From Chamaecrista fasciculata (lineage: Eukaryota > Streptophyta > Magnoliopsida > Fabales > Fabaceae), in contig QANZ01013908.1 in assembly GCA_003254925.1 (NCBI GenBank), positions 1 to 64,000 of the forward strand: a DNA stretch of 64,000 nt, read 5' to 3'. Positions 1 to 11,063 of this stretch are shown here, piece by piece. A model generated the notes under the pieces. The model was not told where the DNA came from. It ran no database searches and saw nothing but the letters and a program-made list of their open reading frames with translations. A program made the position numbers and the translations under genes. Position 1 is the first letter of the stretch; every line of letters starts with the position of its first letter.

Positions 1-521
1 CGAATGGGATGACATATGGTTCATGTATCCCGTCAGAAGTATTTCCTCAGATTTAGAACACTGTATTACGCTAACAATTTGGCACTCTGTATTCAACGTT
101 GAACGAACAACATATTGTTTTCTGAGCAAACAATGTAACGGATATGTATAGTTTTTATTAGGCTCGGAGAGTGTGTTATTCTCATTAGGTAATGCAAGAC
201 GTGAAGAATAAAACACTCGAAGTGATACATTTTAGTAAATATATTGGTTAACCATTCCAGATCAGCGACATTCATTCATGAATATCATAAACGTATGCGG
301 AACACTATAACGATGCATCGAACACATACGAACTTATGCAATCAATCCAAATTGTGTCAGTGTTGGATACGAAGTATGGAGCATTCAACTAGAGTATACT
401 CAACTGCATTATCATGTCATTAAATTTATGTCGTATTAATAATGAATCTAGATTATGGAGCAACAACCGGAAGACGGAACTAAAACTTTAACTCCCGCGC
501 ATCGCGCGGGTCATAGGCTAG
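1..521 (+). mobile_element. Helitron, 3' terminal part (5' end outside window)
   Basis: The right boundary has the Helitron signature. A GC-rich hairpin, 7-bp stem CCCGCGC/GCGCGGG with a 3-nt loop (494-510), is followed 7 bases later by CTAG (518-521) and then a T. Helitrons end in CTRR next to such a hairpin and insert between A and T without target duplication. The hairpin is strikingly GC-rich against the local AT-rich DNA. No helicase or Rep frame is convincing in 1-480, so this is the non-coding end of an element or a non-autonomous copy. The superfamily call is firm; autonomy cannot be judged. Confidence 0.85.
494..521 (+). repeat. Helitron 3' hairpin and CTAG terminus
   Basis: Perfect 7-bp palindrome with an ATC loop, a short spacer, then CTAG. 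In this superfamily the hairpin acts as the rolling-circle replication terminator. Confidence 0.85.
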
Positions 522-522
522 T

Positions 523-1553
523 TATTATAAAGCAGTTACTAATTTTGGATGACAATTTTGTTGAGATTTTGTGACGCATTTGTTTAAATGCTTTATAGTA
601 TTCTAATTTCAATCCCTCTTTACACATTAAGGCTGTGTTTGGCTTATAATTATACTTTCATTATAATCCCATTACAATTTCATTATCCCCATTTTCATTA
701 TATAACTTAAGCTATAGTGCTATTTGGGTGTTTGAGTGGAGCTTATGTCAAGTGTGGAATGTACATTTTGGCAATCAACCAAGCTTCTTTGGTAGTGTTT
801 GGCATATTAACCTTTAATAAATAAAACTAATAAACATTAATATTAAATTAAAGTTATGATACAATTCATATAACGTTTTGCATTTTCTTTAAGAAAAACT
901 TAATTAAAAAGACTTAAAAAAAATCATAGAAAGCTAAGGTCATAGCAGAAAACTTTACGATATCATAAAGTTTAAAAGTGATAAACATAAAACTTTATGA
1001 TAAAAATTCTTAAATGCACTTAGTCCCTTATTGTTTAAAAGTGAAAAATTTTATAGTTTTACTAGTTTGGATGCCAAATTTGATACAATTTCAAGTAAAT
1101 AAAGAATATTTAAGTCAACATTTTTTTAAATTTGATGCTTGGTGGAGTAATTTGTTAGCGGTGATATGAGAAAATAATAAATTTGCATCAAGTTACAAAA
1201 TGGGAAGAGCGAATTTAAACTAAAGTTAATCTTTATAAGAAATAAGGAACGATTGGCTACAATGACTTCTTTAGAAAAAAAAAATCCCATCCCGTTCCAT
1301 TTCAATATTGACAAGTTTCAATTTTCACATTGGCTTACTTTTAGGCGATAGGCCAATGGATAGTTGAACGTTGCGTTTTGCTCCAACACATAAGAAACAA
1401 AAGAAAAACTAACATAAAATGTACTTTATCTCTATTTTTCAAAATTAAGAAAGTATTAATTACTTTTTTATAACTTTATCTCTATTTATTCTCATTGTTT
1501 TAAATATCTTTGAAAATAGAGATGAATAAATAAGAGTAATTTAGTCTTTTTAT
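523..1553. other. Non-coding AT-rich DNA
   Basis: No supportable gene. It contains phrases typical of MITE ends (GGCTGTGTTTGGC near 632, AGTGTTTGGCAT near 794 and an inverted TTTGGCATCC match near 1070), but no target duplication was found, so no element is called. Confidence 0.5.
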
Positions 1554-2453
1554 CATAGTTATTAAAATCGGACCGGACCGGCCGGTCCAACCGGTTGAAT
1601 CGGGGATCAGGCACTAGTCTGGTCCAGGCCTCTCCAAGAACCGGGCAAGTAGAGAACCGGCCAAGAACCGCTCAAACCGGTCAAGATCCGGGAAAACCGG
1701 ACTGAACCGACGGTTTTGAGGGTTCATCCAGTTCACTTGTTGAGCTTGATAGGCTTTGCAAAATCTAGAGATTGAGAAGGAGAAGAAGATGAAGGGGAGT
1801 GGGAGTGAGAGAGTAAGTGGAATTAGGAGGAAGAATTAAGAAGACGAAGATAGCCGCTTGAAGATGCTCTGTTCGTTGCTCTGTTCTTTCCTCCATTGCT
1901 ACCAGATCACGATTTGGCAGAGAGATGAGGGAAAAAGATCGGCACATCGCCATCGAAAGAATCGGAGGCGAAGGAACGTCTTGGAGCGTTGTTCCAAAAG
2001 TGAATAGTTGATAAGCGTTGTTTCTAGTACTTAGGGTTTATTTTTTTCTTGTGATTTTTTTTTAATTTATTTCCTTCTTTATTTTTGCTTGATTGTGGTT
2101 TAATTCCTTGATTGTGGATTATTTCCTTCTTTGTGGTTTGTTTTCATTTTATTGTTTGGCTTGATTATAGTTTATTATCTTGTTGACTTGTTTCCTTATT
2201 GTGTTTATTTGACTATATTTATATTATTATGACTCTTTATTAACTTAATTATGACATGTTAAATTTAAATTTTATTATATATAAAAAAAATTTTGAATTA
2301 TAATTAGTAATTTATTATTTTGTTGCTTTATTATTTATCAATATATTATTTATTAATTAATTAATTTAAAAACAGTTCAACCCTGGTTGAACCATTGAAC
2401 CTTGAACCCCTCATTTGACTGGTTCAATGTCCAGTCCGGTTTTAATAACCTTG
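1554..2453. mobile_element. Non-autonomous hAT-like element, CCGG family copy 1
   Basis: Ends are CATAGTTATTAAAA followed by CCGGACCGG-rich sequence on the left and the inverted match TTTTAATAACCTTG on the right. The element is flanked by a perfect 8-bp direct repeat CTTTTTAT (1546-1553 and 2454-2461), the duplication length of hAT elements. Two further copies (19865-20361, 52338-52854) have the same ends and their own perfect 8-bp duplications. The ends carry CCGGTT/AACCGG motifs; the 1760-2330 interior is unrelated to the other copies and holds no convincing gene. A minus-strand 62-codon frame inside is probably chance. Confidence 0.85.
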
Positions 2454-2689
2454 CTTTTTATCTAATAATTTTCTAAATTTAAGATAAAATAATCATTTTC
2501 TAAATTTAAGATAAAATAATCATTTTCTTAGTATGAGTGTAACTATAAAACTACAAGAACTAGAGAAGTAGCATTTCCTTGCTTTTTATCTAATATTTTT
2601 CTAAATTTAAGATAAAATAATAATTTCCTTGGTATGAGTGCAACTATAAAACTACAACTGTGAACTAGAGAAGTAGCATTTTTCTCATT
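2449..2689. repeat. Tandem duplication, about 128-bp and 113-bp units
   Basis: 2449-2576 and 2577-2689 are near-identical direct repeats, both starting CCTTGCTTTTTATCTAATA and ending GAGAAGTAGCATTT. A shorter direct repeat of TTTCTAAATTTAAGATAAAA lies inside unit 1. The first five bases of unit 1 are the last five bases of the adjacent hAT-like element, so the duplication probably came after that insertion. Confidence 0.85.
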
Positions 2690-4022
2690 GAAATTCAAAA
2701 AAGAAAAGAAAATAATAAGTGAGATCTTTTAAAATCTCAATCCAACTAAAATCAATCCTCCATAAGATGAAACAAGAACCATCTTGCAATCGACCTTGAC
2801 AGCCTTGTTTAATACCTTAAACTAAAGTGCAGCTACACTTCTATTTTGTTACTGATTTACTGGTTGTTTTATATCAATCCAGTAATTTACTGTATATGTT
2901 GATTATGTTCAGCATAAGGCATCCTAATCCCTAAATACCCTTATACCCCCAACAAATAATGTATTACTAGTTGGCTTACCAGATACTGCTAGATATGACT
3001 ACGTTATACCTTTATCCCACCTTAATTGATCTCAACTCCTTCCATACCCACAATAAAACCTCCCCTCCAAAACATACATGAACTTATAATCACTTCAAAA
3101 AAAATTAACAATCGCTCCCTTTTCATTCCCAAAAGAATTCTCGTTCCCTTGAATTATAATTCCATATCTCACCCCCACCTCACCCTAAATTTTACATCAT
3201 GATCGTATCATCCTGAACTGTAAGAGAAGCTGGTAGCACAGATTGACAAAACAAAATCAAGAAACTCACTCCACAAGACCCTGATACTATATATTATCTT
3301 AGAAATTATAATCAAGTGACAGCCACCTGTAGAGTTCATCTCTACCCTAGGCTTCTACCACGTCTTCAAAGTAGATTCTGAAGAGCCTTTTGATTCTTTA
3401 GAATTCACCTAATAATGTAACGAATTCGGTAACAACTGCTAGGATACCAATCAAAAACCAAGTTATGAAAATTTTCGAGATTTAGGTTTTCATTAACCCA
3501 ATGAAGCAGATCCTAGCATAAGGAGCTGAGTATTGAGTCAACAATTTAAACCAACTAATCAATAAAATTTGCCGTAATTCCTAACACTGGGTCTTGTACT
3601 GAAATCATTACGTATACTTAAAACCACCAACAATCAGCTAGCCATTGCCATACTACTACAGTACACTTCGCATATATATAAGATATCATCTCATCATTTT
3701 GAGGATGATAATCGTGAGGGTCAGTTCTACAACAACTTAAAGCTATAGCAAACTACTGTGGATCCACACTTAAATTTTGGACAGCATAAGAACAGAGGAC
3801 ACAAGATTTGCAAGAGATAAAAAGAGAGGCACATCTTCTGGTTGAATTCTTAAATAAGATACAAACTGAAATTCTCTAGTTCAGATCACTACAAAACCAT
3901 GACTAACACATATTTGTAAGCAACATAAAGGAACACCTACAAAATCCATAAAGGTAAAATGCTCTTAGAGTAACTAAAAAGATATTAAAAAAAATAAGAC
4001 CAGACAATACTGAAAGGACTTC
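2690..4022. other. Intergenic DNA and 3' flank of the P1 gene
   Basis: No coding region is visible on either strand. The segment next to 4022 should contain the 3' UTR of the minus-strand P1 gene; its polyadenylation site cannot be fixed by eye. Confidence 0.5.
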
Positions 4023-4610
4023 CTAATCAAACAAGCTGAATCCCATATCATCATCACTTTCCTCCTTGGGTTCCTCCTGTAAATTGAAATAAACAATTCC
4101 CAATTAGATAAGAAAAAGCCAAAAGATGGAATTTTACATACCAACACAAACTAGTTTCTAACTAAAACTCTACCTTCTTCTCCTCAACAGCAGCAGGTGC
4201 GGCGGCAGCAGCACCACCACCGGCTGCCGGAGCAGCAGCAACTGCAACCGGGGCACCACCGCCTCCGGCATTCAATATCAAATCATCAATGTTTCTCTTC
4301 TCAGCAAGCTTAGCAAATAAGCTTGGCCAATAAGATTCAATATCAAGTTTTGCAGATTTCACCAAGGTTGAGATCTTCTCAGCCTATTATTCACAGTAAG
4401 TTAAGGAGAAACGACCTTCCAGAAACAGACTAGCTTTTATAAAATTGATTCAAGAACCATCACAAACAAGATTAAATTCTCCCATTACAGAGTATAAAAA
4501 TCATTAAAAAAAAAAAAAAAAAAAAAGTTAAACAAGGATACAGTGACAGGAATTTTATCATCGTGAAGGATCAAAACAGCGTAGGTGCAGGCAAGCTCTC
4601 CGAGCGACAT
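4023..4610 (-). CDS. RPP1: 60S acidic ribosomal protein P1 (three exons)
   Basis: P1 dimerises with P2 and binds P0 to form the flexible stalk of the large ribosomal subunit, which recruits and activates translational GTPases in the cytosol. Exons: 4542-4610 (23 codons, ATG at 4610), 4174-4383 (70 codons), 4023-4076 (17 codons plus TAG). Both introns are phase 0 with GT-AG ends. The spliced product is 110 residues, normal for plant P1. It has the N-terminal [18 protein letters not shown] helix region, the [11 protein letters not shown] segment typical of P1 rather than P2, an Ala/Gly/Pro-rich hinge (about 62-87), an acidic Glu/Lys run, and the universal [11 protein letters not shown] tail. 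The tail is encoded by the last exon, so an unspliced reading would wrongly end in KKVEF. A 24-base A run lies in the first intron. No defects seen. Confidence 0.97.
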
Positions 4611-4617
4611 TTTCACA

Positions 4618-4738
4618 CTATGAAACAATAGAATTGCGATGTTAGTATACCTACAAGATTACACACAGAAACTACTTTTCTTCGAAATCGATATCCGAAA
4701 CTACTTGCAATCGAAACAAGCAAGACGAGAGAACAAAC
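4618..4738 (-). other. Predicted 5' UTR intron of the P1 gene
   Basis: On the minus strand a donor AG|GTTTGT (4738) and an acceptor TTTCATAG (ending 4618) bracket 121 bases with a perfect TACTAAC branch-point motif shortly before the acceptor. The acceptor is only 7 bases upstream of the start codon. Leader introns are common in plant ribosomal protein genes. Inferred from sequence only. Confidence 0.55.
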
Positions 4739-4804
4739 CTCAAGGATTTAAGATCGGAGATGTCTCGTTCCTTCGAATTTGCCGCACGGCTGCAAATGTG
4801 ATTC

Positions 4805-4898
4805 TAGGGTTTGAGAGAACAAGTGAAACTAGGTTTAAATATAGAGAAGAGATTTATTGATTAAATGGGCCTAATGGGCCCTATATTTAACAGGCCCA
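4805..4898 (-). promoter_or_regulatory. P1 promoter: site II elements, TATA-like box, telo-box
   Basis: Three TGGGCC/GGCCCA site II elements lie at 4866-4871, 4875-4880 and 4893-4898. A TATATTTAAA-like box on the minus strand lies around 4834-4843, and a telo-box AAACCCTA at 4805-4812. Site II elements (bound by TCP factors) combined with a telo-box are the standard promoter pattern of plant ribosomal protein genes and link expression to cell proliferation. The telo-box sits where the transcription start would be, about 30 bases below the TATA-like box. Confidence 0.75.
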
Positions 4899-4911
4899 TT
4901 TGTATTTTTGT

Positions 4912-5471
4912 GAAATTCCTTTTCTTTGCCACAAATAAAACGGCTTCATGATAAAAGTTTAACATGTGATTGACCCCAATACATCTGACCCAAAAAAACA
5001 AAACCTTGCACTGGTCATCAGATTTCTTGTGGTAAAAATGAGAGAGAATTTACTTTTTAGTCTTTAAATTTATACACATTTTATAATTTAATCCCTAAAT
5101 AATTAAAATATAAAATTCAAATTCTAAATAATGACTAATGTGACCAATCAATCCTTGTAGACGTTTTCTATTATTACACAGTGATGTGGGTATTAGATGT
5201 ATATGTGACATAGTTCATATTTGATTGCCTAATGTACTATCCATGGTTCCTGAACCAAAATATTGACATTTATCCATGACACAAAGTTAGGGTTAAGGTC
5301 TTAGGGAAATCAATCAATACCACTTCAATTTGGGATTTCTAATTTTGGGGTTTCGTCCTTTTTTATTAGTGTTATTTTCTTTTTAATCCATCTACCATAA
5401 TGATGGTTGAACTCGGATATTTGAATTCACATTTTGTCTCATTTTTTTTAATTTTTATTAATTAAATAAGC
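4912..5471. other. Intergenic AT-rich DNA
   Basis: No gene seen. It holds weak relics of 'dispersed MITE' phrases (TTTAGTCTTTAAATTTATA near 5056) without clear ends. Confidence 0.45.
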
Positions 5472-5779
5472 ATAAAATTAGACTAAACATGCAACTCAGT
5501 CCCTGAAAGATACATGTAGTGGCAACTCAGTCCCTGAATGATGGAAATGTCACGTTTAGTCTCTGAATGATTCTGCCGTTTATACAATCCAGTCCTTCCG
5601 TATGTAAGGGTTATAAAGGCCAAACGGATAGCTGATCTGGCACGTTAAATATACATGTGGTCAGTTAAGTGCCCATATGGCTGACACGGAGGCATTGAGT
5701 TGGCGACCAAGTAACATTAGGGTTCGTTACTTAGATAAATTAAACATTACATAGCAGCCATGGCCAAACGACATAATTC

Positions 5780-6070
5780 TTCACTGATTTCGCATTGCGC
5801 TAGGGTTTCGTCAATGCTGAGTTGCGCTAGGGTTTCGTCAAGGCCGATTTCGCATTTTTTGGTCGTTCAAATCTGTCTTCATCCTCTTGAAAGTTTGATT
5901 TTGCGTCTGCTGGTGCGTTCAAGTTTTCTTTCATCTTGATAGTTGTTAAGATTCCATTTTGTTTGTCTTTTGTGAGTGGAATCTGTACATAGAAGTTGAT
6001 TTTTCTTTTAGAAATGCTTAAGATTCGATTTTCTTTGTCATTTGTGAGTGGAATTTGTAGATTCCTGACA
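5780..6070 (+). repeat. Short direct repeats in the MULE leader
   Basis: GCGCTAGGGTTTCGTCAA occurs twice (near 5797 and 5825), with GATTTCGCAT on either side. Farther on, AAGATTC-ATTTT-TTTGT-TTTGTGAGTGGAAT occurs twice (near 5949 and 6019). These sit between the left TIR and the transposase start and may be duplicated leader or promoter segments. Confidence 0.6.
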
Positions 6071-6641
6071 CTGTCATGTTAAAATAAGAAAGGAGAAAGG
6101 GACCACACGTGTTTATGTGATGTGTTTCTTTTATTGATGTGGTTTTCTTGTGTATTTTATTGTGGTGGGTCATTGTTTTCATGTGAAATGGAACATTGTG
6201 GTCCCATTTGTGCATTTTTGCCAGTTTTTATTATAGTTGGAGTTTGACTGCATAGTTGATGTGCATTTCTTTATATTAGATGGAGCATTGTGGTCCCTTT
6301 TGTACATTTATAAAGTTGTTGGTGATTTCCCATTTGTATTTTATTGTGGTTGGTGATTTCATTTAATCCATATAAGGTTAAAGTGAAAGATATTAAAGTG
6401 GAAGAACTGTTTGCTCATTATTCTTGTACTTGTATTTTATTAAAGTTTTATTTTAAATTGTGGTATTGTTATGGTAATTAAAGTTTGTCAAAGTTTTATT
6501 GTTAATTTGTTATGGGCATATCCAGTTAATATGTTTATTAAATTGTTTTTGGTATGTGCATATCTTATATTTTGTCAATGTAGTATTATTATGTTTATTA
6601 AAGTTTTATTTTAAATTGTGGTCACAGCTTGTTTATAACTT

Positions 6642-9600
6642 ATGGCTCCCAAGAAAACGTCACGTGGTAAAGACAAGGTAACTGAAGTACTAGTTGAAAA
6701 TGAAACTGAAGTACAAGTTGAAAATGAGGATTTCAATGAGGATGATGACTCTAACAGTGGAGAAGATGAGGATGGAAGTGAATCATTACTTGCTTGGGAG
6801 CTTCCATTAGTGTCTTCATTACATAGCAATTATGAAGGCAATGGAGACAACACTGGCTATGAGTCTGAGAAGTTGGATAGATATCCTGTCTCTAAAGATG
6901 AAGATGATGATTCATGAGACCAAAATGTGGAGTTCAATGAGAAAGCGGAGTATGGTGATGTGGTACTACAATTAGGAATGGGATTTCCTTCGCTTCAAGT
7001 TTTCAAGGAAGCACTCAAGGATTTTAGTATCCACTTGGGTCGTCAATCTAACTTTATAAAGAATGATAAGGTTAGATGCAGAGCAAAATGTACTGTAGAT
7101 ACATGTCCATGGGAGATATATTGTGCTTGGAACGGTAAAACTGGTTGCTTTCAGATTAAATCATATAAGGATGAACACACTTGTTCAAGAGAGTTTTGGA
7201 TTAAGAATGCTAATAGAAAGTGGGTAGCAAAGCAATTGGTGCCTGAGCTGAGAACACATCGAGGTATGACATGGAGTGATGCATTTGACTTTTTGAAAGA
7301 AAAAAGAGGGGTTCATGTTGGTGAAAGTCAAGTGTTTAAGGCAATGAAACTTGCAAGAACAATTGTAGAAGGGACTGAAAAGGATCAATATAAACTGTTG
7401 GTAGATTATTGTGAGGAACTAAAGAATAGGAATGAAGGTTCAACTGTAGAATTGTTTGTTTAGTTTAATAATCCAGATAATCCAGGAGCTCCAGGTGTAT
7501 TTGATCGTCTATACATTTGCTTGGAAACTTGCAGGAGAGGTTTTAAGAATGGTTGTAGACCACTTATTGGTCTAGATGGGTGCTTTTTAAAAGGGTATTA
7601 TGGTGGTCAGTTGCTCACAGCTGTAGGCCAAGATGGAAATAATGCATATTTTGTAATTGCATATGCATTTGTGGATTCAGAGACAAAGGACAATTGGATG
7701 TGGTTTCTAACCAAGCTACTTGAGGACTTGGGTGACTATAGGGAGCATGGCTGGAATTTTGTGTCTGACCAACAAAAGGTAATACATTTTACACTACATC
7801 TTACTGTTTTACTGTACATTTTACACTACATTTTACTGTTTCTTAAGTTATTGTTATGGTGTACTAAATTGAGATATTGTTGGCTAATTACATGTTTACA
7901 TTGCTATGCTTTCAGAACTACTCAATATTTGATACTAAGTTATTATATATTTGCTTCTCTTCTCTTTTTTATTTCTATACTTACAGAACTACATACTGTT
8001 TTTAAAAACTCAATAAAAGAACTTCTCTTTTTTAATTCTAATCTTGATTATTACAAATTAATTTGTTGAATTTTCAGGGACGGTTACCTGCAATTCAAGA
8101 ACTGATGCCTGGGGTGCACCATATGCTTTGTGTGCGTCATTTATGGGTCAATTTTTATAAGTATTTTAAAAATAAGGAGTTGAATGGCTTATTGCGGGCT
8201 GCTGCAAGATCAACTACCATGCCAATGTTCAATGAAATTATGGAGAAGTTGAAACAGAAGAATGATAAGGCATGGGCATACCTTAACAAGTTCCCTCAAT
8301 CACATTGGTCAAAAGCTGGCTTTAGTTCCTTCCTCAAGAATGATGGTCTCCTTAACAACTATTGTGAACAATTAAATTCCAAATTAGTGAAGATGAGAGC
8401 CAAACCGATAATTACAATGGCAGAAGAGTTGAGATTATACATTGTCGGGAAGATGAACAAAGAGAGGGAGAAGGTCCGATCATATCCTGGCCCAATCAGT
8501 CCAAAAGCCCAAAGTCCATTGGAGGTTGCTAGAAAGGAAAGTAACAATTGGGCACCCCATTGGGTTGGTGACTTAGGTCAATTTAAGTTTGAGGTAGAAT
8601 GTAGGCCACATAAGGTTGTGGTTGACCTGGGAGCAAGTTCTTGCTCATGCAAGCTATGGGAATTATCTGGCATCCCATGTGAGCATGCACTGGCTTGTAT
8701 TGCACACAACCATTGGAAAGCTGAAGACTTTGTGCATCCATACTTTTATGTTAAAAAATGGAAGGACACATACGATCCTTATATCCTACCAGTAGCTGGA
8801 CAAAAATATTGGGAGAAGACAGGTCATCCAGTGATTCTACCACCACCCTTCAAACAGCCAGTAGGACGCCCTAAGCAACGGCGTAGAAAGGACAATGATG
8901 TTCCAGCCAATCCTTATAAGACCAAGAGACAATATAAGGACATCATCTGCTCAAAGTGTGGAGATGCTGGACATAATGCTAGGACTTGTAAGGGTGTACC
9001 AAGTAAGAAGGCACGCACTCCATCTACTCCTAGTGTTGAGGTTCACCCATTCTTACACAACTAATTTGATTTTTTTTTTTCTAGTTTTCAATTAGAATCT
9101 CTAATCCCACATGGTCATTTTTCAGGCTCCTAATATAACTTTGACACCACCTACTCATTCACAAGACAGTCCTTCACAATTTGATGCTCCCATTGTCAAC
9201 CAAATGGTGAGCATTCTCAATGACAAACACTTACTGTGTGGATTATGCTTGTCTGATTTTTGTGGGATTTGGTTTGTTCTTTACTGTGTGGATTACAGCT
9301 GGCCTTCTTTATTATGAGTGTATTAGTTGTAGTTGGCTTTACAACTTGCTTCTTCTTTTAGGCTTTACAGCTTTGCTTCTTCAACATCTTTGTTTAACTA
9401 TTACTGACTTGGTTTATTTATTACTAACTTGGATTAATTTCAACTTAATATGTTCTATCATTTCTGATTTGGCTTCTAATTTGGTATAGTTCTTCACTGT
9501 ATTGTAGATTTTTGTGCCTACACCTGTTGCAATGCCTCATGATCCTTATAGGCATCTGAATTTAACAAGTGAAACTATACAAGCTGCATCATATGCAACT

Positions 9601-9666
9601 AGATCAAGGTTGGGGAAGATGATACCAATTGTCACCAGAAACCAATATGCAACTACCAAAAAGTGA
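6642..9666 (+). pseudogene. MULE transposase (mudrA-like), two in-frame stops
   Basis: The reading starts at MAPKKTSRGK (6642) with an acidic leader, then a MuDR N-terminal DNA-binding domain (about 6990-7190, with CRAKC...CPW and DEHTC). The DDE core follows: first Asp in LIGLDGCFLKG (7575), second in SDQQK (7767), Glu in NNYCEQLN (8366). Then a SWIM zinc finger CSCKLW...CEHAL (8640-8690) and a CCHC knuckle CSKCGDAGHNARTC (about 8950-8990). An intron 7779-8077 (GT-AG, phase 0) joins SDQQK to GRLPAIQE, as in the family. TGA at 6915 and TAG at 7461 interrupt an otherwise continuous frame. The last long exon either stops at 9064 or splices from 9040 to 9126-9206 and 9508-9666; all junctions are phase 0. 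I favour the spliced tail. Probably inactive unless the stops are read through or spliced out. Confidence 0.88.
9041..9507 (+). other. Predicted 3' introns and small exon of the transposase gene
   Basis: Donor GAG|GTTCAC at 9040/9041 and acceptor TTTTTCAG at 9125 would join the end of the CCHC exon to a 27-codon exon (9126-9206). Its donor ATG|GTGAGC and the acceptor TTGTAG at 9507 lead to a 52-codon final exon ending in TGA at 9666. All three exons keep phase 0 without stops, which would be unlikely by chance. Predicted from sequence only. Confidence 0.55.
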
Positions 9667-10460
9667 AGCTAATTAATGTGGAATCTATATTATGGCTGTG
9701 GATTTTTGGTTTTACTGGTTCACCATCTATGTATGGTTAAATTTATGTATTTTGACTGAAGTTATGTATTTCATATAGTGTTATCTATTTTGGATGGATT
9801 TATGGTGTCAAAAGTGTGTAATTAACTTGGATTTGTGTATGGAAAGTGTGGACAAATTTATGGTATTATGTATTTTGGATGGATTTAAGGTTCAATATTA
9901 TGTAATTTGGATATGTTTATGGAATTGACAGATTCGTATTTAAATTGACAGATTCAATATTACTGCTGTCTTGATGCTTTGGCAGATTCAGATTCTGAAA
10001 TGATGGAAAGAGATTAAAGGAGTTTCATCAAATGGATGACAGAATACTTTGAAGAGTATTTAATTAGCATAGTTTTATTGGTAATCAAATGATTTCTTGA
10101 GAAGGTAACTAGTGCATTTATACCTAATAATCATACCTTGCACTTCGGTAGAACATGGATTCATCATATTTGCTATATATAAGTTTTAAAAAGAAAAGAT
10201 TCATATCATGATTTATAATGTTCAGAGTAGATGTTTTTTTTGGATAGCTTATACAAGCAAGCTTTATTTGCATATAGATATATTCCACTTGCTGATGTTT
10301 TAAGCTTAATGGCTAAATAGTCTGCCTATACCAACAACTTGGTAGTTCAAATTACAAAACATACTTTAACATATTACTAGCCCAATGCAAAATAAATAAC
10401 ACTTGCAAGTGTAACAACCAAGACCATACAAGTAAATTTAAGTCTACTATTTTGCATCTT

Positions 10461-10640
10461 ATACATCTTCACTTTCCTCTTCAACTTCAAAGTCTTCTTA
10501 TCATAAATTGTTAGCACTTCCTCCTCTTTGTTCTCATCTTCATCTTCGTTATACATATTCACTTTCCTCTTTAACTCCAAAGTCTTCTTATCATAGTTTG
10601 ATACCATTTCATCTTCATTGTTCTCATCCTCATCTTTATC
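10461..10640 (-). repeat. 90-bp tandem duplication within the GRF reading frame
   Basis: 10461-10550 and 10551-10640 are direct repeats of exactly 90 bp with scattered substitutions. Each encodes an acidic run followed by YDKKTL-LKRKV-MY. The length is a multiple of three, so the frame is kept. Confidence 0.85.
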
Positions 10641-11043
10641 AACCCATTCAAAATATCCACAACTAAAATGCTTGTCCTGCAATGTGATAACAAAAAATAT
10701 AAGATACAATTAGCTCACAGCCATCGATACATTCAACATTAACTAGAAAAAAATGTAGTTTTATTCTCAATCAAAGAATTCAGATAGTGAGTTATATACA
10801 TAAACATCATGATAGAACATGGTCTTTTTTTATGGATTATATTTCTAAGGTCCAGAGTCAGATTTATGACTACCACATGATCATGTGTTGCAGGGATTGG
10901 GGGGCAGATTGGCTTGAAACTCATATGTCAACATGGTTCTATTGAGAATATACTGGAAAACATAAAAAAAGAGAGGTTTTTCTAGTTCTTCATGACAAGA
11001 ATACTCTTGTTTTCTATATGAAAACATAAAATAAGACAACATT

Positions 11044-11063
11044 CACACACACACACACACAAA
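11044..11063. repeat. (CA)n microsatellite
   Basis: About ten CA units inside the MULE. Confidence 0.9.

Noticed and set aside
494-510. GC hairpin as an intrinsic terminator or CRISPR-like repeat
   Set aside because: Single occurrence in plant DNA and followed by CTAG/T, which fits a Helitron end much better.
1765-1953. 62-residue minus-strand frame inside hAT copy 1
   Set aside because: Low-complexity Leu/Thr/Pro translation of a GA-rich stretch; no family features.
4639-4860. Plus-strand 73-residue frame over the P1 leader
   Set aside because: It is antisense to the P1 5' UTR and promoter, with no features of its own.
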